Shown piece by piece: positions 1 to 9,411 of a DNA stretch of 64,000 bases. The stretch's first letter is position 1; the number at the start of each line of letters is the position of its first letter. The position numbers and the translations under genes are program-made. The stretch spans positions 40,293 through 104,292 of the forward strand of contig NZ_ONZG01000015.1 in NCBI RefSeq assembly GCF_900302455.1, written 5' to 3'. Source of the DNA: Falsiruegeria mediterranea M17 (GTDB lineage Bacteria > Pseudomonadota > Alphaproteobacteria > Rhodobacterales > Rhodobacteraceae). Below the pieces are notes generated by a model. It worked only from the letters and a program-made list of their open reading frames with translations. It did no database searches and had not been told where the DNA came from.

Positions 1-584
1 TCGAGCAGCGCCGCGAACTGGCCGAGGCGCAAGCCGATATTCAATTGGTCGAGGCCAATAGGGACGAGCTGTTCAACGACGGCTACTCCTGGGTTGGCGG
101 CAACCCGGACGGCGACATCACCCTGGTCGAATTCATGGACTACCGCTGTGGGTACTGCCGCCGCGCCGTGCCCGAAGTGGCCAAACTGCTGAAAAGCGAC
201 GGAAACATCCGGTTGGTGATCAAGGAATTCCCGATCCTGGGCGAAGCATCGATGATCTCGTCCCGCTTTGCAGTTGCCGCCAAACATGTCGGGGGCGACG
301 ACGCCTACAAGCAGGTGCACGACGCACTGCTGGAATTTGGAGGCGAACCGACCGAGGTTACCCTGCGCCGCCTGTCTGATAGCCTTGGCCTGGACACCGA
401 CGCCGTCTTTGCAAAGATGGACAGCGATGCCGTGACCCAAGAGATCGCGCAAACCCGAGCGCTGGCGCAGAAGTTGAACATCTCGGGCACGCCAACCTTT
501 GTTCTGGGCACCGAACTGCTGCGCGGCTATCTGCCGGCCGATCAGATGGAACTGATCGCACAAGAGGTGCGCGAGCGCGGCTGA
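1..584 (+). CDS. DsbA-family thiol-disulfide oxidoreductase, 5' end outside window
   Basis: The frame is open from the window edge to the TGA at 582-584, so the N-terminus, probably with a signal peptide, is missing. The thioredoxin-fold part carries a CGYC redox site in the context FMDYRCGYCRRA and the cis-proline motif SGTPTF near the C-terminus. It resembles the periplasmic DsbA/Com1 branch in which a helical N-terminal segment precedes the thioredoxin fold; the visible upstream residues (EQRRELAEAQADIQ) look like such a helix. The expected role is formation or isomerisation of disulfides in exported proteins. The exact subfamily cannot be fixed without the start. A rho-independent terminator follows 27 bases after the stop. 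Confidence 0.85.
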   Translation, partial: EQRRELAEAQADIQLVEANRDELFNDGYSWVGGNPDGDITLVEFMDYRCGYCRRAVPEVAKLLKSDGNIRLVIKEFPILGEASMISSRFAVAAKHVGGDDAYKQVHDALLEFGGEPTEVTLRRLSDSLGLDTDAVFAKMDSDAVTQEIAQTRALAQKLNISGTPTFVLGTELLRGYLPADQMELIAQEVRERG

Positions 585-611
585 CGGGCTTACCCCCTGC
601 CTTTGAAATAC

Positions 612-647
612 CGCGGCGCGCATGCCCCGTGCGCCGCGTCTTTTTTT
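612..647 (+). terminator. Rho-independent terminator after the DsbA-like gene
   Basis: The arms CGCGGCGC (612-619) and GCGCCGCG (631-638) form a perfect 8-bp GC stem, followed by a run of seven T within 639-647. The position just after the DsbA-like stop fits transcription termination. Confidence 0.85.
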
Positions 648-784
648 GCGACATTTAGACTACTAAACTAGAAGAATGGATTATTGACGCATGAACCTGA
701 TGTACCTAAGCCATCCGTAAAGAACCGGCTTTTGGAATCCCAAGGGGATCAAAACCCCGCAAGCATTGGCAAAGGGACCCCGTC

Positions 785-1960
785 ATGAAACGCGACACAG
801 CAGTGCTTTTGCTCGCCTTTGGGCAAACGCTTGCCTGGGCGTCGCTCTACTATATCTTCCCCGCCCTGCTGTTGCGGTGGGAGAGTGATCTGGGATGGTC
901 CAAGGCCGATCTGACGGCGGCAATCACCATCGCCGTGCTGGTTTCTGCCACAGCCTCTCCGCTGGCCGGACGCATTATCGACCACGGCAAGGGCGCGCCG
1001 ATGCTGGGTCTGTCGGCCCTTGTCGGGGGTGTTAGTTTGATCCTGTTGTCCGGCGTCACCGAGAAATGGCAGTTCTTCGCGGTATGGATCCTGATCGGAT
1101 TGGCCACATCCGGATGCCTGTACGAGCCTTACTTTGCCCTGATCACGCGCGCCCGAGGGGCCGAAGCCAAGACCGGGATCATCCTGGTCACCCTGGTTGC
1201 AGGGTTTGCCAGCACCATCAGCTATCCAGCTGTCTACACCCTGGCCGAGGCCCTGGGCTGGCGCGGCGCGGTGCAGGTCTTTGCCGCGTTGGTCATACTT
1301 GTGGTCGCTCCGATCCTTTGGTTGGGCGGGCACCTTCTGGAACGAGACAAACGCACAAAGCCCGCCACACTGGAACCGAAAAAACGGTCGCGGCAGTTCC
1401 TGAAAACCCCCGCGTTCTGGTACCTGGCGCTTGGGTTCGCCTGCCTCGCCATGGCCCATGGCGCGGCCCTGCAACATCTGCTGCCGATCTTGGACGAACG
1501 GGGTCTATCGCCCGAGATGGCGGTGCTGGCGGCATCGTTCATCGGCCCGATGCAGGTGGCTGGGCGGATCGCCATGATGGCCTCGGAAAGATACCTGTCG
1601 AACCACGGTGTCGCCATTGCCGCCTTTCTGGCCATGTCGCTCTCGATGGTGATGCTTCTGATCAGCGGCGCGTCGCCAGTGTTCTTGTCCGGTTTCGTCA
1701 TCCTGTTCGGCAGTGCCTATGGCACGGTCAGCATCCTGCGTCCGCTGCTGGCCCGCGAGATCCTGGGCGAGGCAAACTTTGGCGCAAAGTCAGGCGCGCT
1801 GGCGCTGCCCTATCTGGCCGGAGCGGCGGTGGCCCCCTACTTGGGATCGCTGATCTGGAACCTGGGTGGATATGATTTGATGCTTGTGGTCCTGTTGGGG
1901 GTGATCACCCTTGGCGCAGCGCTCTACCTCAATGCACACCGTTTCAGGTCCACGGTTTAG
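785..1960 (+). CDS. Major facilitator superfamily transporter
   Basis: This 391-residue, strongly hydrophobic protein has about twelve membrane segments and a charged central loop around residues 195-215 (LLERDKRTKPATLEPKKRSRQ) between two six-helix halves. The start of the first helix (LLLAFGQTLAWASLYYIFPA) and the loop SPLAGRIIDHGKG after the second pair of helices match the MFS motif-A region. The ATG at 785 is preceded by AAAGGGA. The family moves small solutes by proton-coupled symport or antiport; the substrate is not evident. It stands alone, converging with ispG across a structured intergenic repeat. Confidence 0.8.
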   Translation: MKRDTAVLLLAFGQTLAWASLYYIFPALLLRWESDLGWSKADLTAAITIAVLVSATASPLAGRIIDHGKGAPMLGLSALVGGVSLILLSGVTEKWQFFAVWILIGLATSGCLYEPYFALITRARGAEAKTGIILVTLVAGFASTISYPAVYTLAEALGWRGAVQVFAALVILVVAPILWLGGHLLERDKRTKPATLEPKKRSRQFLKTPAFWYLALGFACLAMAHGAALQHLLPILDERGLSPEMAVLAASFIGPMQVAGRIAMMASERYLSNHGVAIAAFLAMSLSMVMLLISGASPVFLSGFVILFGSAYGTVSILRPLLAREILGEANFGAKSGALALPYLAGAAVAPYLGSLIWNLGGYDLMLVVLLGVITLGAALYLNAHRFRSTV

Positions 1961-2023
1961 ACAGTTTGCTTCCTGCGCGGCCTGTCGGCCTTGCGTCCTG
2001 CGGACGGCACGTAGAGGGGGCGA

Positions 2024-2107
2024 GCCAGGCTCAGGCGGGCAAAGCCCGCCTGAGCCTGGCCCAACGGGAGGAGATGTCCCGCTAGGGGCATCGACGACGG
2101 GCGGGAG
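2024..2107. repeat. Dispersed intergenic repeat, copy 1 (short form)
   Basis: The copy lies between the convergent MFS and ispG genes. It has a perfect 17-bp stem with a 3-base loop (2024-2040 with 2044-2060), then the conserved block GGCCCAACGGGAGGAG and, after a variable spacer, GACGACGGGCGGGAG. The same two blocks in the same order recur at 21.6-21.8 kb and 62.1-62.3 kb. The hairpin may also serve as a two-way terminator for the convergent genes, although there is no T-run. Confidence 0.75.
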
Positions 2108-2122
2108 CGCCCCCGGACCTGA

Positions 2123-3244
2123 CTATTCCGCCGCGTCCTTGGTTGCGTCCAATTCAGCGGCCTTCTTCTCGACCTCTTCGACGATGTGATCCACCATCTG
2201 CTCGTTCGACATCTTGTGGCTGGCCTTGCCCGCCAAATAGACCATGCCGGAACCTGCACCGCCGCCCGTGAACCCCACATCCGTCATCAACGCTTCGCCC
2301 GGGCCGTTCACCACACAGCCAATGATCGACAGGCTCATGGGCGTCTTGATGTGTTCCAGGCGCTTTTCCAGCGTTTCCACCGTCTTGATTACGTCAAACC
2401 CCTGGCGCGCGCAGGAAGGGCACGAGATGATGTTCACTCCGCGATGCCGCAGCCCAAGGCTCTTGAGGATTTCAAAGCCCACCTTCACCTCTTCCACCGG
2501 ATCAGCGGACAGGCTGACGCGGATCGTGTCGCCGATCCCCATCCACAGAAGCTGCCCCAGACCGATGGCCGATTTGATGGTGCCGGACACCAACCCACCC
2601 GCCTCGGTGATCCCAAGGTGGATGGGGGCATCCGTCGCCTCGGCCAGGGCCTGATAGGCCGCCGCCGACATGAAGACATCCGAGGCCTTCACGGAAATCT
2701 TGAACTCGTGGAAATCGTGATCCTGCAGGATCTTGATGTGATCCAGACCGGATTCCACCATCGCATCCGGGCACGGCTCACCGTATTTCTCCAGCAGATG
2801 TTTCTCCAGGCTGCCCGCGTTCACCCCAATGCGGATCGAGCAATTGTGGTCGCGTGCCGCCTTGATCACCTCGGCCACGCGTTTTTCATCGCCAATGTTG
2901 CCTGGATTGATCCGCAGACAGGCCGCGCCCGCCTCGGCCGCTTCGATCCCGCGTTTATAGTGGAAATGAATGTCCGCCACGATCGGCACCGGGCTCTCGC
3001 GCACGATCTCTTTCAGCGCCTTGGCCGACGCCTGATCCGGCACCGAGACCCGCACCAGATCCGCGCCCGCCTCAGCCGCGGCCTGCACCTGTGCGATGGT
3101 TGCGGCTGCATCGGTGGTCAGTGTGTTGGTCATGGTCTGCACCGCAATCGGTGCGTCCCCGCCAACAGGCACGTTGCCCACCATGATCTGACGAGACTTT
3201 CGGCGGTAGATATTACGCCAGGGGCGCACGTGGTTGAGTGACAT
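2123..3244 (-). CDS. ispG: 4-hydroxy-3-methylbut-2-enyl diphosphate synthase (IspG/GcpE)
   Basis: IspG performs the reductive ring opening of methylerythritol cyclodiphosphate in the MEP isoprenoid pathway, using a [4Fe-4S] cluster. The protein (373 residues from the chosen start) shows the typical N-terminal TIM-barrel sequence ([29 protein letters not shown]) and the C-terminal cluster-binding segment with CPSCARQ and [10 protein letters not shown], which supply the cysteine ligands. I chose the internal ATG at 3244 ([11 protein letters not shown]); an upstream in-frame ATG at 3262 adds six residues and is an alternative. It lies 72 bases downstream of rodZ on the same strand, an order common in Rhodobacterales. 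Confidence 0.95.
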   Translation of the reverse strand: MSLNHVRPWRNIYRRKSRQIMVGNVPVGGDAPIAVQTMTNTLTTDAAATIAQVQAAAEAGADLVRVSVPDQASAKALKEIVRESPVPIVADIHFHYKRGIEAAEAGAACLRINPGNIGDEKRVAEVIKAARDHNCSIRIGVNAGSLEKHLLEKYGEPCPDAMVESGLDHIKILQDHDFHEFKISVKASDVFMSAAAYQALAEATDAPIHLGITEAGGLVSGTIKSAIGLGQLLWMGIGDTIRVSLSADPVEEVKVGFEILKSLGLRHRGVNIISCPSCARQGFDVIKTVETLEKRLEHIKTPMSLSIIGCVVNGPGEALMTDVGFTGGGAGSGMVYLAGKASHKMSNEQMVDHIVEEVEKKAAELDATKDAAE

Positions 3245-3316
3245 CGCTTTGGGAATCCACATCCAGTTGGGCCTGCGCCTTAGATAGGCCGATGCCCCCC
3301 TTGGTGCAATGGCGGC

Positions 3317-4537
3317 TTATTCGTCGGTCTCACTCGCCGCAGCAGAAGACGTCAAAGCTTCGGCAACTTTGTTCAACATCACCTGATCCTCGTCAGGGAT
3401 CTCGGCCACCAGATAGCGCTCTTCGACAGCATCGGGCGACAACACCACGCCGCGAGTGACAACACCGCGATCGCCAACGGGACCACGATGCTCTCCATTC
3501 ACGATGAAATAGATGCCGCTCGATTCCCCGGCGTGCAGGGTCGGCGCCTCTTCGGTCAGCGGCACCTGATAGGTGCTGCCGGGTTCCATGATGGTCTCGT
3601 AGATATGTGTGCCATCTGCGGCCGTGACGCGAACCCAGGACGGGCGCACCGCCACCATGGTCAGCGACGGCGCCAGGTTTTCAACCACCTGCGGCACGGA
3701 TTGGCCAGGGGTATCCTGCGTCGGCAGAACCTGGGCCAGTTGCACATCAGGCAAAGCGGGCGCCGTGAAGTTGCCCAAGGTGCGCGGGTCCAAGGTCGAA
3801 ATCGGCGCGTCACGCGACACCAACACCGGCACATCCAGCGCCTGAGGGCGATAGAGACGGTCAAGCGCATCAGCTGTTGGCTGTGTCAATCCTGCGTTGG
3901 CCGTCGTCGGAGTGGCCTGTTGAGTGGCCTGGTCCAGCGGATCCAGATCCGACAACACGACCGGTGTCTGTTCAACCGGCGCAAACTGTACTTGCTGCAC
4001 CTCTTTCAAAACCGACCAGCCGCCATAACCAATGCCACCGATCAGGGCCAACAGCACCAAGGTCGACCCGATGGCGCGCGGCTCGATGTGATTGAGGAAA
4101 CTTTCGCCCGCGGGAACAAAAGGCGTGTTGGGCGTCATGAAGGGGTCGCTGGACTTGGTCCCTTTTGAGATCAGGTCAGGACCGGGCTTGCGAATGCTCG
4201 ACGCCTCGGCCGACATGCCATGCGCCACCTCAAACCCGCTTTCCGCGCAGAAGGTGGCAAAGGCCTCATCCGGGTTCATGCCCAGATACCGGGCATAAGA
4301 CCGAACATAGCCCGCGATAAAACCGGGTGTGTCAAAGGCGGTCGGGTCGGAGTTTTCGATGGCGGCGATATAGTTGGCCTTGATGCGCAATTCGCGTTGA
4401 ACGTCGAGCAGGGATTTTCCCATCGTCGCCCGTTCGCCGCGCATCATATCGCCGAGACTCACTTCGAAGTCGTCAAACCCCTTGGGTTTTTCGACCTCTA
4501 TGTCCTCTGATTTGCGCTGTGCCCTGCGCCCAATCAT
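3317..4537 (-). CDS. rodZ: RodZ-like helix-turn-helix membrane protein (DUF4115)
   Basis: The 406-residue protein has a cytoplasmic Xre-type helix-turn-helix domain at about residues 25-100 (SLGDMMRGERATMGKSLLDVQRELRIKANYIAAIE), a single membrane helix at about 155-177, a proline- and threonine-rich linker, and a C-terminal DUF4115-like beta domain at about 290-375. This is the RodZ architecture, a membrane partner of MreB in rod-shape maintenance. It is a one-pass protein with N-terminus in the cytoplasm. ispG follows on the same strand and is probably co-transcribed. Start at ATG 4537. The functional assignment rests on domain order. Confidence 0.85.
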   Translation of the reverse strand: MIGRRAQRKSEDIEVEKPKGFDDFEVSLGDMMRGERATMGKSLLDVQRELRIKANYIAAIENSDPTAFDTPGFIAGYVRSYARYLGMNPDEAFATFCAESGFEVAHGMSAEASSIRKPGPDLISKGTKSSDPFMTPNTPFVPAGESFLNHIEPRAIGSTLVLLALIGGIGYGGWSVLKEVQQVQFAPVEQTPVVLSDLDPLDQATQQATPTTANAGLTQPTADALDRLYRPQALDVPVLVSRDAPISTLDPRTLGNFTAPALPDVQLAQVLPTQDTPGQSVPQVVENLAPSLTMVAVRPSWVRVTAADGTHIYETIMEPGSTYQVPLTEEAPTLHAGESSGIYFIVNGEHRGPVGDRGVVTRGVVLSPDAVEERYLVAEIPDEDQVMLNKVAEALTSSAAASETDE

Positions 4538-4667
4538 ACCTGCCGCCCCATTCTGCCTGCTGCGAGTTGCCAGCAGCGCCCGGAATCGCCCCTATCACGA
4601 TTCGTCCACGCTTTTTGTTACCGCAAGCTTAACACGAGGCAAGTGTTTTGCACACAGTGCCGTGAAC

Positions 4668-5891
4668 TTAGCCCGCCAATTCGGCGCGATTCAGCGCACA
4701 ATGGGACCAAAGCTCATCCATCGCTTGCACCAGACGGTTCATTTCATCCGGGCCGTGAACCGGCGACGGGGTGAACCGCAAACGCTCGGTTCCACGCGGC
4801 ACGGTCGGGAAATTGATCGGCTGCACGTAGATGCCAAAGTTCTCCAGCAACATGTCGCTGAGCTTTTTGGTGTGTACCGGGTTGCCCACGATCACCGGCA
4901 CGATGTGCGAGCCATGATCGATGATCGGCAGGCCCATGCCCTTCAGGCGCAGCTTTAGGATGCTGGCTTGGGTCTGGTGACGCTCACGCAGCTCAGGCGC
5001 GGTTTTCAGATACGCGACCGAGGCCGCCGCACCCGCCGCCACAGCAGGCGGCAAGGACGTGGTAAAGATGAAGCCCGGCGCGTAAGACCGGATGGCATCA
5101 CACATTTTTGCGTTCGCGGCGATGTAGCCGCCCATCACGCCATAGGCCTTGGCCAGCGTGCCGTTGATGATGTCGATGCGATGCGCCAGACGGTCGCGCT
5201 CGGTCACGCCGCCGCCGCGGGGACCATACATGCCGACCGCGTGCACCTCGTCGATATACGTCAGCGCGCCGAATTCCTCGGCCAGGTCGCAAATCTCTTC
5301 GATGGGTCCGAAATCGCCGTCCATCGAATAGATCGATTCGAATGCGATCAGCTTGGGTGCTTCGGGATCATCGGCCTCGAGCAGTTCACGCAGATGCGCC
5401 ACATCGTTATGGCGGAAGATGCGCTTGGAGCCGCCATTGCGGCGCACGCCCTCGATCATCGAGGCGTGGTTGAGCGCGTCGGAATAGATGATCAGACCGG
5501 GGAACAGCTTTGGCAGCGTGCTCAATGTAGCGTCGTTGGCAATATAGGCGCTGGTGAACAGCAGCGATGCCTCTTTGCCGTGCAGGTCTGCCAACTCGGC
5601 CTCAAGCCGCTTATGATAGACCGTGGTGCCCGAGATGTTGCGGGTGCCGCCCGAGCCTGCGCCGGTGGATTTGATCGCCTCGTGCATCGCTTCGAGCACG
5701 ACGGGGTGCTGGCCCATGCCCAGGTAATCGTTGCCACACCAGACGGTGATGTCCTGTTCGCTGCCATCCGGACGGGTCCAGACAGCGTGGGGGAAGTTCC
5801 CCTTGCGACGCTCGATGTCGATAAACGTGCGATAGCGGCCTTCGTCGTGCAGCTTTTGAATGGCGTCGTCGAGTTTCGCGGTATAGTCCAC
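4668..5891 (-). CDS. hemA: 5-aminolevulinate synthase (ALAS)
   Basis: ALAS condenses glycine and succinyl-CoA to 5-aminolevulinate, the first step of the C4 route to haem and bacteriochlorophyll, with PLP as cofactor. The sequence is highly typical of alphaproteobacterial Hem[66 protein letters not shown] and the PLP-lysine segment [17 protein letters not shown] longer open frame reaches 6005, but the best start is the GTG at 5891. It follows GGAG by six bases and gives VDYTAKLDD..., 407 residues, the usual length of this family. A perfect FNR-type box lies about 145 bases upstream, suggesting oxygen control. Confidence 0.95.
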   Translation of the reverse strand: MDYTAKLDDAIQKLHDEGRYRTFIDIERRKGNFPHAVWTRPDGSEQDITVWCGNDYLGMGQHPVVLEAMHEAIKSTGAGSGGTRNISGTTVYHKRLEAELADLHGKEASLLFTSAYIANDATLSTLPKLFPGLIIYSDALNHASMIEGVRRNGGSKRIFRHNDVAHLRELLEADDPEAPKLIAFESIYSMDGDFGPIEEICDLAEEFGALTYIDEVHAVGMYGPRGGGVTERDRLAHRIDIINGTLAKAYGVMGGYIAANAKMCDAIRSYAPGFIFTTSLPPAVAAGAAASVAYLKTAPELRERHQTQASILKLRLKGMGLPIIDHGSHIVPVIVGNPVHTKKLSDMLLENFGIYVQPINFPTVPRGTERLRFTPSPVHGPDEMNRLVQAMDELWSHCALNRAELAG

Positions 5892-6035
5892 CGAGGTCTC
5901 CATTGGTCTTGTCGGACCCAAGGCCAGTTTCCCGGGGCCGGTTTTGGACATGGTCCCTTGCATCCTAGCGCTCAATTTCGAACGAACAAAGGTCATGGTT
6001 CTCAATTGCCTACATCCGTGCAGGCGGAGGCGACA

Positions 6036-6049
6036 TTGATTTGCATCAA
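6036..6049. promoter_or_regulatory. FNR/FnrL-type box upstream of hemA
   Basis: TTGATTTGCATCAA is a perfect TTGAT-N4-ATCAA palindrome in the divergent region between hemA (minus) and the M20 peptidase (plus). It exactly fits the FNR/FnrL consensus. FnrL control of hemA is established in Rhodobacter sphaeroides. That the site acts on hemA here is inference from position. Confidence 0.8.
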
Positions 6050-6245
6050 ATATACACCCAGTTCACATGTAACAAGACAAACTGCGTCTCTTGGGGGCGC
6101 GAAAACGTCGCAAGTCAGCCTGAAACAGTTTCAAAAGTTTCCGATCCGAGAATTGAGCAGAGATCGGCTTACCCCCTCTGGACAGTGCGGCCCGCGCTGA
6201 TACCTTTCGCGCCAAATCGTTTCGCCCAATGAAAAGGAACCCGCG

Positions 6246-7616
6246 ATGTCTCTGGATGATGTCCTGTCGCGCATTGATGCCGACCTGCCCGCCGCCACCG
6301 ACCGCCTGATCGAGCTGCTCAAGATCCCGTCGATCTCGACCGACCCGGCCTTCAAGGAGCACTGCGACGCCGCCGCCGACTGGCTGGTGGCTGACTTGCA
6401 GGGTTTGGGTATTGATGCCCAAAAGCGCCCCACACCTGGCCACCCGATGGTCGTGGGGCATATCGACGGACCTGGCCCGCACCTGCTGTTTTACGGCCAC
6501 TACGATGTGCAGCCGGTTGATCCGCTGGAGCTGTGGGACCGCGATCCGTTTGATCCCGAGATCCAGGACACGCCCAATGGCAAAGTGATCCGCGCGCGCG
6601 GCGCATCCGACGACAAGGGCCAGCTGATGACCTTTGTCGAGGCCTGCCGTGCCTGGAAAGAGGTACACGGCACCCTGCCCTGCAAATTGACGTTCTTCTT
6701 CGAGGGTGAAGAGGAATCGGGCTCGCCCTCGCTGGTGCCCTTCATGGAAGAAAACCGCGACGAGCTGAAGTCGGACATCGCGCTGATCTGTGACACGGGC
6801 CTTTTTGAAAGCAAGGTAACCGCGATCACCACCATGCTGCGTGGTCTTCTGGGCGAGGATTTCACTATCACTGGCCCCGACCGTGATCTGCACTCGGGCA
6901 TGTATGGTGGCATCGGCATGAACCCGATCCGGGTGCTGACCAAGATCTTGGCCGGTTTGCATGACGACACCGGCGCGATCACCCTGCCCGGCTTCTACGA
7001 CGGCGTGACGGAATTGTCCGACGAGATGCGGGCACAATGGCAGGGCCTGAACTTTGATCACCAGACCTTCCTGGGTGACGTGGGCCTGACAGCCCCCGCA
7101 GGCGAACAGGACCGCACGCCGCTGGAGCAGATCTGGTCGCGCCCAACCTGTGACGTGAACGGCATCTGGGGTGGTTACACCGGCGACGGCTTCAAAACCG
7201 TGTTGCCCAGCCAGGCCAGCGCCAAGGTCAGCTTCCGCCTGGTGGGTCAACAGGACCCCGACGCGATCCGCGACGCGTTCCGCCACTATCTGGAAAGCAA
7301 CCTGCCCGATGGGTTCAGCGTCGAATACCGCACCGAAAAAGGCTCGGCCGCCTCGCAAATGTCGGTCGAAGATCCGGCGTTTGAAAAGGCGCGTCAGGCG
7401 CTCAGCGATGAATGGGGTATCCCGGCGGCTTACGTGGGCTGCGGCGGGTCGATCCCGATTGCAGGGTTCTTCAAGGACATCGTGGACACCGATGCGATGC
7501 TGATCGGCTTTGGCAAGGACGACGACCAGATCCATTCGCCCAACGAGAAATATGACATGGAGAGCTTTCACAAAGGCATCCGCTCGTGGGCCCGCGTCCT
7601 GGCGGCATTGAGCTAA
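6246..7616 (+). CDS. M20-family metallopeptidase (dipeptidase-like)
   Basis: The 456-residue protein has the M20 catalytic-core motifs in order: LLFYGHYDVQP (metal histidine and catalytic aspartate), RGASDDKGQ (bridging aspartate), FEGEEESGSP (catalytic glutamate and metal ligand), and a late H in QIHSPNEKYDME. The length and the inserted dimerisation domain at about residues 200-350 match the DapE/ArgE/CNDP group, zinc enzymes cleaving dipeptides or N-acyl amino acids in the cytoplasm. AAGGA precedes the ATG at 6246. It is divergent from hemA and appears monocistronic. The substrate is not determinable. Confidence 0.85.
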   Translation: MSLDDVLSRIDADLPAATDRLIELLKIPSISTDPAFKEHCDAAADWLVADLQGLGIDAQKRPTPGHPMVVGHIDGPGPHLLFYGHYDVQPVDPLELWDRDPFDPEIQDTPNGKVIRARGASDDKGQLMTFVEACRAWKEVHGTLPCKLTFFFEGEEESGSPSLVPFMEENRDELKSDIALICDTGLFESKVTAITTMLRGLLGEDFTITGPDRDLHSGMYGGIGMNPIRVLTKILAGLHDDTGAITLPGFYDGVTELSDEMRAQWQGLNFDHQTFLGDVGLTAPAGEQDRTPLEQIWSRPTCDVNGIWGGYTGDGFKTVLPSQASAKVSFRLVGQQDPDAIRDAFRHYLESNLPDGFSVEYRTEKGSAASQMSVEDPAFEKARQALSDEWGIPAAYVGCGGSIPIAGFFKDIVDTDAMLIGFGKDDDQIHSPNEKYDMESFHKGIRSWARVLAALS

Positions 7617-7627
7617 GGTAGAATTGC

Positions 7628-7650
7628 AGAGGCCCCGATTTGGGGCCTCT
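7628..7650. terminator. Hairpin, possible two-way terminator
   Basis: AGAGGCCCC (7628-7636) pairs perfectly with GGGGCCTCT (7642-7650) around a five-base loop. It sits just after the M20 stop and before the end of the converging DUF1963 remnant. There is no T-run, so termination is plausible but not certain. Confidence 0.5.
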
Positions 7651-7656
7651 TGCACA

Positions 7657-8095
7657 TCACGTCATTTCAAATGTCATCCGCACTTTGTCGAACTTGGCAT
7701 TGGCCAGATCCTCGGGCGTAATCCACAGCTGCACGATCCCGTCCGACCCGAAGCCCACCGGCAGGCCGCAGCTGTCCCCCAATTGCAGCAACAGGCTGTC
7801 GCCCGCATGATCGCTGATCGCCGATTGTATTTCGAACCCCTGGCCGAACATTTGCAACGGCATGGTTCCCAGCGAGAACCCCGGCACCGCTGAACTCGAT
7901 CAGCGTATCGACAAAAACGCCAAGCATGTCTTCGGATGGATACCCCGTCGCAAACTGCGACAGGTTCAGCCAGCGCCGCGCATAGTGGACATGCTGCTGG
8001 GAAGGAAGCGGATCAACAGGGCCGCGTGGCGTTTCAGAACCGAAGCGATACTCATGAGACGCAATCACTTTCACAGGACAATCCAAACAGACCAT
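7657..8095 (-). pseudogene. Frameshifted DUF1963 (YwqG-like) remnant
   Basis: Two overlapping minus-strand frames make sense only when joined. The upstream frame (from 8095) reads ...GVFVDTLIEFSGAG and the downstream frame continues FSLGTMPLQMFGQGFEIQ ... LLLQLGDSC ... GIVQLWITPEDLANAKFDKVRMTFEMT, ending at 7657. The tail (LLLQL..., W-I-x-P-E-D-L-A, FD-x-V) matches the C-terminus of the DUF1963/YwqG family. A one-base shift near 7870-7885 separates the frames, and the N-terminal half of the family domain is missing. It could be a true pseudogene or a sequencing error. Function of the family is not known. Confidence 0.5.
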
Positions 8096-8166
8096 CCCCG
8101 CTGTTTACGGCAAAATGTTGAAACCTCAATAATTTCAAGGTGTTTGATCAGGGAAAACCGCGTCCC

Positions 8167-9012
8167 TTAGTCGGGCTCCCACCGGAACGCATCCCCTGCA
8201 GCACGGACACGACCGATTGAGGGCAAGGTGAAATGGCTCCCCAACACACGCCGACCGGTTTCGGACGAATCCTCCAACAACGCCACGCGCGACTCAACAG
8301 CCAGCTCGGGATCCGCATCAAAGGTGAAATGCCAATCTGGACGATGACATTGCGCGGTGGAATGCAGCGCATCGCCGGTGATCAGCGCCTCGGCTCCGCC
8401 GCTGTGTACCAGGACCGAGACATGGCCCGGAGAATGCCCCGGTGTCGGCAGCAAACGCACATGATCGCCCAGACAATGCCCCGGCTGCACCATTTCCGCC
8501 TGCCCGGCCTCGATCACCGGCAGAACGCTTTCGGTGTAGGCGTCGGTGGGATTGGCGCTGTAGGCGGCATTGTCATCCGCCGGGATCAGGTATTTGGCGT
8601 TTGGAAACGTCGGCACCCAACGCCCGTCCTGCAGTTGCGTGTTCCACCCCACATGATCCGGGTGCAGATGGGTGCACAGGACATAATCCACATCCTCGGG
8701 CGCCACTCCGGCAGCCGTCAGCGCCGCCATGAACCGCCCATCCGAGCGTTGATGCCAGTCTGCGTGTGTCGCCGTTTTATGATTGCCCACGCAGGCGTCC
8801 ACCAGAATCACGTGATCGGGTGTTTTCAACAGAAACCCCTGGATCGGCAGAATCAGCTTGCCGCTGTGTTCACACAACTGCCCCGGCGCATGTTCGCGCA
8901 AAACTTGGTGCAATTCAGGGCCTGCAGTTGGATAGAGTTTTTCGGGTTCCACAAACGGCCCGTTGATCTCAAGGATTCGCCAGACCTCGACCTCTCCGAC
9001 ACGACACAACAT
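8167..9012 (-). CDS. MBL-fold metallo-hydrolase
   Basis: The 281-residue protein has the metallo-beta-lactamase signature HLHPDHVGW (H-x-H-x-D-H) at about residues 115-123, followed by PTPGHSPGHVSVLV and ITGDALH, which give the remaining metal ligands. Such proteins bind two metals and hydrolyse lactones, thioesters or phosphoesters. It resembles the lactonase-like branch, but no substrate can be claimed. The ATG at 9012 is preceded by AAAGGG. No signal peptide is seen. Confidence 0.8.
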   Translation of the reverse strand: MLCRVGEVEVWRILEINGPFVEPEKLYPTAGPELHQVLREHAPGQLCEHSGKLILPIQGFLLKTPDHVILVDACVGNHKTATHADWHQRSDGRFMAALTAAGVAPEDVDYVLCTHLHPDHVGWNTQLQDGRWVPTFPNAKYLIPADDNAAYSANPTDAYTESVLPVIEAGQAEMVQPGHCLGDHVRLLPTPGHSPGHVSVLVHSGGAEALITGDALHSTAQCHRPDWHFTFDADPELAVESRVALLEDSSETGRRVLGSHFTLPSIGRVRAAGDAFRWEPD

Positions 9013-9105
9013 GAGAACGCCCTTTCTTACCCCGACAGGGCAATCAGATACGCTACGCGCCTCTGCTTCAAGACGAAATCAATCTGGAAGGAAGAGAGAA
9101 GAAAG

Positions 9106-9182
9106 TGGCGCGGTTGACGGGGCTCGAACCCGCGACCCCCGGCGTGACAGGCCGGTACTCTAACCAACTGAGCTACAACCGC
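9106..9182 (-). tRNA. tRNA-Asp (GUC), copy 1
   Basis: The 77-nt cloverleaf has acceptor arms GCGGTTG/CAACCGC, anticodon stem CCGGC/GCCGG with loop CTGTCAC giving anticodon GUC, T-arm with GTTCGA-type loop, and an encoded CCA. It is identical to the second copy 75 bases away. Confidence 0.95.
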
Positions 9183-9257
9183 GCATTTTCTTCTGGTGGA
9201 GACCACCAATGCCCTGTCCGGACCGGATCCCAACTCCCCGGGAAAGGGGCAAAGCAG

Positions 9258-9334
9258 TGGCGCGGTTGACGGGGCTCGAACCCGCGACCCCCGGCGTGAC
9301 AGGCCGGTACTCTAACCAACTGAGCTACAACCGC
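9258..9334 (-). tRNA. tRNA-Asp (GUC), copy 2
   Basis: This 77-nt gene is identical in sequence to the tRNA at 9106-9182, with anticodon GUC and encoded CCA. The two form a tandem pair, likely one transcript with this copy first. Confidence 0.95.
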
Positions 9335-9411
9335 TCGCTGCTTTTGTTGTCGTTCCCTGCGGAACGTTGGGGTGTATTATGGCTACGGTTCGGCATCGTC
9401 AAGCGGCGACT

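Noticed and set aside
2186..3241. Long open frame (351 codons) on the plus strand opposite ispG
   Set aside because: It is the antisense shadow of a clearly conserved gene in high-GC DNA; its product is rich in His and Arg and matches nothing recognisable.
4968..6200. 410-codon plus-strand frame opposite hemA
   Set aside because: Antisense shadow of hemA; no domain or ribosome site.
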